Shown in pieces: positions 46,630 through 56,276 of a DNA stretch of 64,000 nucleotides. Numbering within the stretch: the stretch's first letter is position 1; each line of letters starts with the position of its first letter. The notes under the pieces were generated by a model. It saw only the letters and a list, made by a program, of their open reading frames with translations. It had not been told where the DNA came from and made no database searches. The translations under genes were made by a program, and so were the position numbers. Source of the DNA: Ascaphus truei (lineage: Eukaryota; Chordata; Amphibia; Anura; Ascaphidae); the NCBI GenBank assembly GCA_036426205.1, contig CM071568.1:214563245-214627244 (forward strand), given 5' to 3'.

Positions 46630-46760
46630 AGGGGATTCTGGCACTCAATACTGGGGCCTGTATCTCTGGAAGCAGAGGTTCACCAAGGCTGAAACCAATT
46701 TGGTTCAGCTCAGGAGACCCCCTGCTCATGTACACTATTATTACTGTAAAATCAATATTT
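46630..46760. mobile_element. Fold-back element, copy C (one arm)
   Basis: CTGGGGCCTGTATCTCTGG followed by CAGGAGACCCCCTGCTCATG matches the right arm of copy B (33,973-34,063). The left arm is missing, so it is a partial copy. Confidence 0.65.
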
Positions 46761-46773
46761 TTACTGCACGATC

Positions 46774-46825
46774 GCCTGTAAGAGCATGCATGGAGACCCA
46801 GTGTCTCCATGCAGCTATTACAGGC
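46774..46825. repeat. Strong short hairpin
   Basis: GCCTGTAA (46,774) pairs with TTACAGGC (46,818-46,825), and TGCATGGAGAC pairs with GTCTCCATGCA, around a loop of about five bases. A 20-bp stem with a short bulge is possible. It may be the centre of another palindromic element. Confidence 0.6.
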
Positions 46826-47086
46826 TGCAGTTTTTTCTATTAGCTATCACACTACAGAATTTAAAGCACGATAGCACTGATACAAAAAATAGATCGGACG
46901 ATAAAATAAATACACTATCAGGCCCCTATATCACTCAATGGTCAACCTAATAAAAATAATTAAGTCCAAAAATACACAATAATCAAAGAAAAATATCAGC
47001 ACCTAAACACCACAACAATAAAAAGCCTCAACTACACATCACTTACATGAATCTATCACAAAAAAAGCAAAAGAATTCCAATTATG

Positions 47087-47770
47087 TGTAGCCCTTTTCC
47101 CCTCTAGTGTGGAGTGTCTACTAGTGCTGGCGTTACCTGTTAGCTCACAGGAATCTGAGCCTCAGCTACTGGGAGCCTGGGGTAACGAATATACTAAGTG
47201 GCAGCACCTCCACCTGCATGGGATCCCAATTGGATGGGATAACCCTGAGCAGGAACTATTATTAATAGTCCACAGATTATAATAATAACAATAATAACCT
47301 TTACTGTGAGCAATAACATAAACCACATAAATGAAATAGCAATACTAATGGTTACAGCTATACCTTGCCATGCAGGGCGTTGTCCCACCACTGTGTACAT
47401 TCACACCGTATCCACAGTACCAGAGGAGTCCCTTGGTCACTTCACCCAATAAGTGTCCCCAAAAGATGCCCAACCCTCTAGGCGTGATCAGCGCCTTACT
47501 GTACAGATGTTGGTACACGTTTGGTGAACGGTACCTGCCGCATATGTCCACACCTGGGCACGCTAACGAAGAGAAGTAGGGGATCCGCCAATCCAACGAT
47601 ATCCTCCGCTGGATGAGATGCCTCCCTCTGGAGTGCCCGCCGCAATGATGCAATGATGCGTAATGAGTATCAGCTCCAGACTCCCTGCATGAATCTGATG
47701 CAGGAAAAAAAAATTCTAAGTCCACTCTCGCCGCAGATATCAGAGGATTTTTAGAGAAAATCGCCATTCT
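47087..47770 (-). mobile_element. LTR fragment related to the 54-57 kb element
   Basis: It begins TGTAGCCCTTTTCCCC on the plus strand and carries GCAGCACCTCCACCTGCATG (47,203), the counterpart of GCGCCTCCACCTGTG at 52,121 and 54,267. The far end is unclear and no target duplication was found. Confidence 0.5.
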
Positions 47771-47849
47771 AGAGCCTTGATTATCCCCAATAACCTACCC
47801 GAAGCAACTAGAATTGCATGAATGTGAGAACCTGACGATAAATGGCTTA

Positions 47850-47995
47850 TAGCATCTCGCCTAGCGATTTATTTTTTGAGAAAAAAAAAATGCCAAACAA
47901 GGCTTTTATCTATGCCACTTATCAAGGCTTACAGAATAGAAGTAGGCCTTTTTGGCAAAAAGGCCACAATAAGTGGCTTATTTACTTTTCTTCAT
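47850..47995. repeat. Dispersed repeat D, copy 1
   Basis: CACTTATCAAGGCTTACAGAAT and AGTGGCTTATT face each other around a G/C-poor centre. The words GGCTTACAGAATG, GTAGGC, TTTTTGGC and AAGTGGCTT recur at 53,155-53,215. Confidence 0.5.
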
Positions 47996-48462
47996 GCAAG
48001 ACCTATAACTTCAGCTGATATGACATGGATCTAATTCCATTCTCTTCACAGGTACTGTATGTTTCTGAACTGAAAGTCCTGTTTTAAAAGAATTACTGCA
48101 CCCGGCCTTTATTATTGATCTTTTGGTATGTTTGAATATCAAAAGGTGTTTTATTTTTTCCCCTCTTAACTGTGTGATTGACCAACGGTGAGAAATCTGT
48201 TTCTGGGTTTGGCGGAAGCTCACTCTTGTAGAGCTGGTGAGCTTTCAAACAAACCTCCCCTTGGAATTGCTAGTACTTTCACCTGTGTTTGCAATCACTG
48301 CAGCTCTGTCTCTCTGCTCTGGCATTGGAATAATTCCCACACAACCCTGTCTTGGGATTGGCTACCTGCCCTTCTTATACCTGCCTCTTTGCCGAGCATA
48401 ATTAAGTTCATTTGGATGTAACAGTGTTTGCCACACACTTCTGCATTGGCCTTGTTCCTTGG

Positions 48463-48905
48463 ACCTGCTGCAGAGGTCTGCTTCCTGTGCTGAAGCACTG
48501 GATCCCCAGTGCTACTCTTGCCATGTTCCTGAGACCTGCTGCAGAGGTCTGCTTCCTGTGCTGAAGCGCTGTATCCCCAGTGCTACTCTAGCTGTGTTCC
48601 TTAGACCTGCTGCAGAGGTCTGCTTCCTGTGCTAAAGCGCTGGATCCCCAGTGCTACTCTACCCTGTTCCCGAGACCTCCTGCATTCACACCAGGCAGAG
48701 GTCTGCTTTCTGGTACCTGTGCTCAAGCTCTGGATTCCCAGTGTCTACCTTATCCTGTTCCTGAGACCTACCGCTTTCCCCCCTGGCAGAGGTCTGCTTC
48801 CTGGTACCTATGCTGAAGCGCTGGATCACCAGTGCCAGCCTTGCCTGTTCCCTGAGGCCTGCTGCCTTCTCTCCTTGCAAAGGTCTGATTCCTGGGGTCT
48901 GCTGT
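48463..48905 (+). repeat. 71-bp tandem repeat inside the LTR
   Basis: ACCTGCTGCAGAGGTCTGCT recurs at 48,463, 48,534 and 48,605 (exact 71-bp period), then in longer, looser units to about 48,905. Each unit also carries a GAAGC-CTGGATCCCCAGTGC block. Confidence 0.8.
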
Positions 48906-48957
48906 ATATCTCCATTGCAGAGGCCGTGTCCTGATTCCTGTGCAGGAGCAAGGCAGC

Positions 48958-49105
48958 AGTGATCGTGGAGGGGTGAGTACCCATTTGTGTATAAATAGTG
49001 GTATGTTTACTATGTTCTGTAGCCCTCTCCTTGATAAAGGCAATCTATTGCCGAAACATTGGACCTTTGGTGGCACAATAAACTGCACCTTTAGAAAGAC
49101 TGTGT
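48958..49105 (+). mobile_element. PLE terminal fragment inserted in the LTR
   Basis: CCTTGATAAAGGCA (49,029) and TGCCGAAACATTGG (49,049) form the PLE terminal stem-loop, followed by an AATAAACTGCACC stretch. It interrupts LTR sequence that resumes at about 49,106. Confidence 0.55.
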
Positions 49106-49494
49106 GCCTGCTTCCATTCCTTTGCTGAAGCGCTAGATCCCCAGCGCTAACCTTCTGCTTCCTGTTTCCTGAGGCCTGCTGCATTTCTGCCTTGCAGAGG
49201 CCTTCATTATCACCGCTCCTACTCCTCGTGCAGAGGCCACTCCCGCAGTGCGGCTGCTACGCTGAAGCGCTGCGTACCTGATTCCTTGTTGCCGAACTTC
49301 TACCTGGATATCGATTACCCTGACGTCTCCTACCCTTACCCTGGCTTGTCTAAGGAATACTCTACATTCTCCAACCCTGATCCTGCAACGAATGTTTACG
49401 AACTGCGCAATCCAGAACCGGCTTCGTGGTCTAAGGTCGGTGTATTCACATCCCCACCTCAGCCCCGCTGTCCCTGCATGCAATGTCTTGTATA

Positions 49495-49590
49495 TAATGT
49501 ACTAGATGAGAGACCCGGCGTTGCCCGGGATGTAATTTTGGGGGGGGCGTACGACAGGGTTAGGCTTCCCCCCCCCCTTGACAGCTAGGT
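49495..49590. repeat. Short repeat fragment with palindromic CCCGGCGTTGCCCGGG
   Basis: The 16-mer at 49,513-49,528 is a near-perfect palindrome, followed by a G-run and a C-run (49,543-49,580). It sits between the LTR and the minisatellite and looks like the end of an interspersed repeat. Confidence 0.4.
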
Positions 49591-50808
49591 GGGTGACTGA
49601 GTTGACTGAGTGTGTGGGTGACTGTGTGGGTGGGTGGGTGACACTTGACTGAGTGGGTGGGTGGGTTGGTGACTGAGTGGGTGACTTTGGGTCGGTGACT
49701 GGGTGGGTGACTTTGGGTCGGTTTGACTTTGGGTCGGTGGGTGGGTGACTTTGGGTTGGTGGGTGACTTTGGGCTTGGGTGGGTAGGTGGGTTCGGTGAG
49801 TGTGTGGTGGGGACGGTGAGTGGTGGGTGGGGTCTGACTGGGGGTGGTTTTGGGTGAGACTGGGTGGGTGAGTGTGAGACTGAATGGGTGGGTGATTGTG
49901 AGACTGGGTGGGTGAGGTGTGAGACTGAATGGTGGTGAGTGTGAACGAATGGTGTGTGAGTGTGAGACTGAATGGGTGGGTGATTTGTTAGAACTGATGG
50001 GTGGGTGAGTGTGAGACTGATGGGTGGGTATGTGAGACTGAATGGGTGGGTGAGTGGTTAGACGGAATGGGGTGGGTGAGTGGATAGACTGAATGGGTGG
50101 GTGAGTGGGAGACTGAATGGGTGGGTGAGTGGGACTGAATGGGTGGTGAGTGGGACTGAATGGGTGGGTAGTGGGAACTGAATGGGTGGGTGAGTGGGGA
50201 TGATGGGTGGGTTGATGGGAGACTGAATGGGTGGGTGAGTGAGACTTGGGTTGGATGATTGGGAAACTGAATGGGTGGAGGGGATGAGTGGAAACTGAAT
50301 GGGGTGGATGAAGTTGGAAACTGAATGGGTGGATGAGTGGGAAACTGAATGGGTGGATGAGTGGGAAACTGAATGGGTGGGTGAGTGGGAAACGGAATGG
50401 GTGGGTGAGTGGGAAACTGGGACTTGAGTGAGTGGGTGGGTGACTTGAGTGAGTGGGTGGGTGACTTGACTGAGTGAGTGGGTGGGTGACTTGACTGAGT
50501 GAGTGTGTGGGTGACTTGACTGAGTGAGTGGGTGGGTGATTGAGTGAGTTTTTGGGTGACTAAGTGGGTGGGTGGGTTACTGAGTGGGTGGGTGACTGAG
50601 TGAGTGGGTGGGTGACTGGGTGAGTGACTGGGTGGGTGACTGAGTGGGTGGGTGACTGAGTGGGTGGGTGACTGAGTGGGTGACTGAGTGAGTGGGTGGG
50701 TGACTGGGTGGGTGACTGGGTGAAAGTGACTGGGTGGGTGTGTGGGTGACTGGGTGGGTGACTGGGTGACAGTGCGTGGGTGGGAGACGGTGGGTGACTT
50801 ACCTTGAC
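49591..50808 (+). repeat. Degenerate TGGG/TGAC/TGAG minisatellite, 1.2 kb
   Basis: The whole stretch is built from TGGGTGGGTGAC and TGAGTGGGTGGGTGACT words, with GAAACTGAATGGGTGG units between about 50,040 and 50,420. His/Pro/Ser/Thr-rich frames on the complement arise from the repeat. Confidence 0.9.
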
Positions 50809-50875
50809 CCCGTGGCATCTGGCTGGGGCAGGAGGTGAGTTCGGGAAGCTGGGGGGGGGCAAGAGTGGCAGGAGA

Positions 50876-51072
50876 CCCGCGCCGCGCTTCCCCTCCGTCC
50901 GGGAGCTGACGCACGTGAGGGGGAGTCCCGCGCCGCGCTTCCCCTCTCCGGTAGCGGCGCACGTGAGGGGGAGTCCCGCGCCGCGCTTCCCCTCTCCGGT
51001 AGTGGCGCACGTGAGGGGGAGTCCCGCGCCACGCTTCCCCTCTCCGGTAGCGGCGCACGTGAGGGGGAGAGC
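50876..51072 (+). repeat. 48-bp CpG-rich tandem repeat, about four units
   Basis: CACGTGAGGGGGAGTCCCGC recurs with a 48-bp period, each unit ending CTCTCCGGTAGCGGCG. Because 48 is divisible by three, all frames stay open and yield a 16-residue repeat; this is not evidence of a gene. High CpG density is unusual against the AT-rich surroundings. Confidence 0.85.
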
Positions 51073-51099
51073 AAAAGGCCCGGGCTTGACCAACCAATC

Positions 51100-51640
51100 C
51101 GACTTCTTCATTATGTACCCCCCTTTCCCTTCCCTTTTATTTTTTATTTACCCTCACAATTAAAAAAATGAATACAAATACAAGTTTAAAATAAAAGCAC
51201 AGTATGCATAGGTAAAAAATTAATCCTTTTTTTATTATTTATCTGATAACAAAGGCTTACATACAGTAACTGAATTTTGTATGGAAACAGCTACAGTCTA
51301 AATCGGAACATATTTTTAGTAATGTATTGTAGGTAAGACTCAGTTACTGTAAAAGATGTTCTATACTGTACTTTTGTTGGGGTTCTCAAAATTGCTGCTC
51401 ATGCTTCATTCACAACTACAGGAATACAGACTAAAAGATGACTTGAATTACCTTTCTGTTGATCATTAAGACTTTTTGTTTCTTCCAAGTGTCTAATCAA
51501 ATGATAGATACTGTCTCAAGAAGGCATCACAAACACAAAACTTACACCAGACTATAACATACTGAAGTGCTGGCATAGAAGGACCATATAGTGTAGTATT
51601 TTATCAATTGAAGGATTTTAACAAATATAAATGCACTCAC
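51100..51640. other. AT-rich unassigned stretch
   Basis: No repeat family or gene recognised. It lies between the CpG repeats and the candidate exon. Confidence 0.4.
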
Positions 51641-51763
51641 AAAAATCTCATATCGCTCATCAAAAGGATGGAGAATCTTAAAGTTGATACCATCATTGTA
51701 AGCACCAAATGCTGCTGGGATGATCCAACACTGGGAAGTGTTTAGGATTGCTGCTTTAGCCAT
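51641..51763 (-). CDS. Candidate coding exon, unrecognised
   Basis: On the minus strand an ATG at 51,763, preceded directly by an in-frame TAA, opens 41 codons of mixed composition (WIIPAAFGAYNDGINFKI, then HPFDERYEIF). They end exactly at GTGAGT (51,640-51,635), a good splice donor. No repetitive match elsewhere in the window was seen. The overlapping frame upstream (51,890-51,750) is also open and protein-like (MGNALDVAVEGGSVAHRR), so the true frame is unclear. It could be a host exon or a transposon remnant. No function can be given. Confidence 0.25.
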
Positions 51764-52049
51764 TTATTGCACTGCCACTTTGCATCTTCTTTCCCATCTA
51801 GTGTCCTTCTATGTGCAACAGAACCCCCCTCCACCGCCACATCCAACGCATTTCCCATGTTACTACATATAGCATCTAGGATGCATGTGTGATGTGTGGT
51901 TCTTTTTTAATGGCCTCATATTGCTGGTGATTGTCCATTTAATTAGTTCAAAAATTAATTTTTCAATGATTTGGAAAAACGGATTCCCTATATATAGTAT
52001 GCAACACCCCTATCCCCCCCCCCCTAAAGGGATATTATAGGTAAAAGGA

Positions 52050-52900
52050 TGTTATGGTGCTAACCTGTAGGCTTACAGAAGGCCTCAACCTCAGCACATA
52101 GGGAGCTAAGGGTGCAATGTGCAGCGCCTCCACCTGTGAGGATCCCACCACGGACGAGATGACCCCTCACAGGAAAATATACTCGGGTGAATAATCACGC
52201 ACACAAAAGTGTAAACCATAATGAACTTTACCAACAGGGCATAAACACATATAGTAACAACTATACACAACACAAGAATAATGAACACTTGCAATGTCAA
52301 TCCCCTTTCCCCAAGCACCCTGGGATAACCCTTGTCATCTACGCAGCACAATAGTGTGTGGATGGTAGCTCTACCCCACTTTGTGTTGTTGGTGAACGTT
52401 GGGTAGCTTACTTTATGCAGCTCACGCAATGTAAACCTCACTCCATGGATGGAGGCAGACACAGCGACCCACGATGCAAGGCCTCTGACACAACTCCCCT
52501 CTCTCCTCACCACCGGCAGCCACACACTTGGTCTGTGAAGATTGAAGAGTTCCTCACTGGAGTCTGTCCCGCTCTGCTTATTCACCGGACTTTCACTTGT
52601 GTGAAAGGGTCCCTAACTATGGCCTTCCCTACAATACTTCACTAAAGGGATTGGGGCCTAGCTTGGGCATTTGTGGAAACTCTGTCCTAGTCCCAGGCAG
52701 CCCAGCTGGCTCCCAGGACAATGTGTGCACTGAGCATACCCCTCCAACACTGACTCCACATGTCACAGACACAATGTTTCATTCCCTGCCCAGTGTCAGA
52801 GTTCAAGGACAGAGTTTCTTTTAGTCCATCCCTGCCTCTTCAGAGCCAGCCTAAGGAGCTGTGTAAATGCGCACAGTGGCAAGGAGGAATACCCTGCTAC
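52050..52900 (-). mobile_element. LTR fragment of the 54-57 kb family
   Basis: GCAGCGCCTCCACCTGTGAG (52,121), the block following it and the spacing to GTAACA-rich sequence resemble 54,260-54,420. The ends are not clear, though C-runs near 52,008-52,024 match the family's 3' edge. Confidence 0.5.
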
Positions 52901-52989
52901 AAGTATTTTCCACCCCATGCAAATGCAGTGTTTGTATGTATGTATGTATATGAATTTTAAGTATCTTAGATGAACTGAATCAAGACTTT

Positions 52990-53245
52990 CAGTAAAGTGG
53001 CGATCAGCCGTGATAAGCTGATCGGGGCTTATAGAATTGAGCTTGTTTCAAAAACTGCCGATCAGTGCCGAAAAAAAGGCTTATCGCCGCGCAACTGCCG
53101 ATTTTTTTTCCCGCCAAATAAAAATACGGCGATTTTTGCTCTTATCGCCAGCTTATCGAGGCTTACAGAATGGCTGTAGGCTTTTTTGGCGAGAAGCTGG
53201 CTATAAGTGGCTTGTTGCTGCTTACTGCAGGAGGCCCACAGTATG
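52990..53245. repeat. Dispersed repeat D, copy 2, rich in TTATCGC
   Basis: CGATCAGC (53,002) and GCTGATCG (53,018) form a hairpin. GCTTATCGC, CTTATCGCC and GCTTATCGAGG recur through the block. The last 60 bp match 47,920-47,985. It is non-coding, probably a decayed hairpin-type element. Confidence 0.55.
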
Positions 53246-54130
53246 ATGCTGTATAAAATGTATGTTTGATTACATGTCTTGTGTGAAGTGAGTAGATAGC
53301 CTGGAACGAGCAGCTGAATGTGAGGCTCTGTCCTGTGTGGTAACTGAGAGATAAGGAGGTCAATTTATCCAAGTCTTCCTGGTAATAAATCTGGGGCAAA
53401 ACTGATGCAGAAAATCTGAATAATGGTCAAATTAAATAATCCAATTGCTTTAATTTGTGTTACTTTGCTCTGAAACATCTGTTTTTACGCCAGCTTTGCA
53501 GCTGGGAAACTGTGCAACCGCCCCGGGTTTATAGTTGATACAATGCCATTTTCTTCATGTCTAAACAAAATGCTATTGCAGGAGATAACATTTGTGCTTA
53601 TAGTCATATGTTTACATTCACTGTGTGATTTTTTCCAAATCTTACTCTTGTTCAAAACAGGAAGGTACAAGATTTCCTCATGTTATTGTAATAACCAAGT
53701 TATTTTAATGTGTCTGATTCTGAATATGGTAGAAATTCAGAGCCAGCCTACATTTATTAAATAACTAACATTTTTAGTTACATATTTGTAGTTATTCCAA
53801 ATGCAAAGGTTTTACTATACATGCTTGCAAAGTGTATGAAGTTATTAACGTGACTAAATTATTTCTTGCCTTTACATGTTTAGTTGTTGAATTTTTCTTC
53901 ACTAATAGCAGTTGTCATTTTTCTTGACATAAATCTGCACAACATAGATTTATTGTTTCAAATTACTGAACTATTAATATACAATGCGTGCATATATACA
54001 GTACAGAGTTAATGATCCAAGTCAGTAAAGATTTAAAACTGCAGGCAAAGCTATTATTAACTATGTGCTGTAGGTAGCAGATTAATTTTGCCACTCACTT
54101 CCCACATTTTAAATGTATACTAAAAGTATA
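53246..54130. other. AT-rich stretch with no gene or repeat seen
   Basis: Mixed AT-rich sequence with short open frames only. Nothing supports a gene. Confidence 0.5.
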
Positions 54131-55149
54131 TAAATGTACCGTAGTCTCCCCCACCCGATTGGAGATATGGTGGCTACGGTGTGTGGTGCGTTACCTCTGG
54201 CTCACAGGAGGCTTGAACCTCCGCTGCTGGGACTGTGGGATGTACCTGATCCATCTGGTGACAGCGCCTCCACCTGTGTAGGATCCTACTATGTTGGATA
54301 ACCCCATCACAGGACCCAATGCAATTATACACACACACTGATAAAGATATGGGTTTACTGCATGCATATGAAATACAGTAGTAATAACCATATAACACCC
54401 ACACCAAATAGGCCACGCACAGTCATAACCCCACAGTGCCCTCCAACACAGTGTCTACACTCGGATGGGATATCCCCCCAAAGTACTGATGTACCCTGGT
54501 GTCCACAAGAGTCAACTCACCCAATGTGTGCGACAGCGCTGCATGCAACCCGTGTTAAAGTTGGTGCACTTATAGGTGTGATACCGGCCAGATACTCCAG
54601 CACCCGGTAGCACCAACTGAAGATAAAGGGGCCGTACAGTCTAACGTCGTCATCGTCAGCGATGAATCTGCCTCCGCATGGGGTTGTGTCCAGCTGGAGG
54701 GTCCCACTATGAAGAGAGTCTCTTATCTGTGGGGTGATCTGCCCCAGACCACCGGATTGCCAGTTCGCCGCCGCATCCTGACTGTGTCCTTCACGCTTGT
54801 ACTACAGGGCAGTGTCCATACAGTATCTACTGGGATGGTCCCTGCAGCAGTGAACAAGCTTAGGGGAAACGGGGCCTAGCTGCGGTCTAAGGGGGTCTCT
54901 GGCCTAGTGCAGGGGTCACAGACACCCTGCACACACACTCTACCATCGCCTTGTCCCAGCTCCGACTGACTAACATGGTCCAAGCAAATTGTATCTCTCT
55001 GTAGGGAGAATACTTTAGCCCTATTGGCTAAGCCTGATCATGTGCTGCAGCAGCCCCAAGGGCTGCGGGGACTTGTAGTCCCTATCTCTCTTCCGTGGGG
55101 CACTGTGTAATGGCCCCTGCAACTATTAGTGCTGCGCATGAACAGGATC

Positions 55150-55391
55150 GCGCCTGTGCTCCTCCAGAGTCTTACCAAAGACAATGATATCGTCCAGGTA
55201 GACTAAGCATTCCCGTGAGTTCATGTCGCCGATGGTCTTCTCAATCAAACGCTGGAAGGTTGCTGGGGCACCACAAATGCCTTGGGGCATGCGGGTGAAT
55301 TGGTTGAAGTCAAGAGGACATACGAAGGCCATCTTCTCTTGGTCTTCTGCACTCATCGGTACCTGGAAGTACACAGATCTCAGGTCCAGTA
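55150..55391 (-). pseudogene. Ty3/Gypsy RT fragment, motif C side
   Basis: On the minus strand the frame reads LRSVYFQVPM, then KMAFVCPLDFNQFTRMPQGI (the Gypsy finger/palm segment with the conserved MPQG motif), GAPATFQRLI, and the catalytic motif ECLVYLDDIIVFGKT. YLDDI is the active site. The fragment ends soon after LEEH where LTR sequence takes over. All motifs are intact, but the gene is truncated and split. Confidence 0.85.
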
Positions 55392-55985
55392 CACTAAAGG
55401 AGGAGAATTTTGTTTGTTTTGTCCCCAGTATGTTCCCAGTATGTCATTTTTAATTATGTAGTTTAATAAATTTTCTTTTATTTTTGTTCCAAACCCGGTG
55501 AGTTGTGAGTGCTTGGGCGTGTTCGAGTTGTCCACCAATCTTTCACAGCGTTCTTGACTCTGCCTTCTGATTGGACAGACCCGCAGTAGGGTAGGACTGG
55601 AATCTGCTCTATCATCGGTGTACAGCTTGGGGGGAAAAGCGTGTGACACTCCGGATAAGGCGCGTTATTCTTTGGACCGGAACAACAAGAAGATTGCACT
55701 ATCGAGCAGGACCACAGAGGTAATTTATTACTATTTACCCCTTGTGTGGTTATCCCTGACAGCAGTTGTTACAGAGCAAGCCAGCTCTATTCGTTTCCAC
55801 TGAAGTCCATACACATCGTCACACAATCATCCGCTGTCTCCTGACACTACATACTCCTGCACGTGAAGGCTGCTGATAACACGCCATCCAATATTTTATA
55901 TATTGCTATACATACTTGTAATCCCTCTCCTTTTATCTGGGATCTAAGGTGTCTTTAGAGCAGTGAATGTCTATATATTTTTTCA
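55392..55985. mobile_element. 594-bp insertion in the Gypsy RT with 5-bp duplication CAGTA
   Basis: The RT reading WFRLLDLRSVYF is interrupted. CAGTA stands at 55,387-55,391 and again at 55,986-55,990 around 594 bp of unrelated sequence. The inserted DNA begins CACTAAAGGAGG and ends TATTTTTTCA on the plus strand. Coding potential is weak. The 5-bp duplication suits an LTR-type integrase, or a DNA transposon. I do not recognise the family. Confidence 0.7.
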
Positions 55986-56276
55986 CAGTAACCTGAACCA
56001 CTGGCTTCCCGACAGCACGTTGAGAATCTCTTTAATCCTCAGAAGAGTGTACTTGTCAGGCACGATGCGTTTGTTCAGGGTCCGATAGTCGACACACAAT
56101 CGGAACGACCCATTCTTCTTCCATACCACCATGGTCAGTGACGTGTAGGGGCTACGGGATTCGGTTACAATGCCCGCCATCTCCATCTCTTGTAAGACGT
56201 CTCTCATGTCCTCCACATCTCTAGGAGCGATGCGACAGGAACGCTCCCTGAAGGGTGTGGTATTACTTAGCCTCAA
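55986..56276 (-). pseudogene. Ty3/Gypsy RT fragment, N-terminal side
   Basis: On the minus strand the frame carries VEDMRDVLQEMEMAGIVTES, then SPYTSLTMVVWKKNGSFRLC, VDYRTLNKRIVPDKYTLL and LSGSQWF. This is the classic Gypsy RT start, with the KKNGSFRLCVDYR word that includes motif 2-3 residues. Its upstream end meets LTR sequence at about 56,277, so the N-terminus and protease are missing. It continues in 55,150-55,391 after the insertion. Confidence 0.85.

Larger units (their letters stand above)
48187..49475 (+). mobile_element. Diverged LTR, same family as 11,787-12,720, with internal tandem repeats
   Basis: The start (GTGAGAAATCTG...GGGTTTGG) aligns with the minus-strand start of the solo LTR at 12,720. 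The end (AACCGGCTTCGTGGTCTAAGG, then CACATCCCCACCTCAG at 49,452) aligns with its end at about 11,840-11,880. A TATA-like CTTCTTATACCTGCC lies at 48,372. The middle is expanded by 71-bp tandem repeats, and a PLE tail (about 48,958-49,105) is inserted. The last ~30 bp of the LTR are missing. Confidence 0.65.

Noticed and set aside
49988..51111. 369-codon His/Pro/Ser/Thr-rich frame on the minus strand
   Set aside because: Entirely made of the TGGG/TGAC minisatellite and the 48-bp repeat, both of which have periods that avoid stops.
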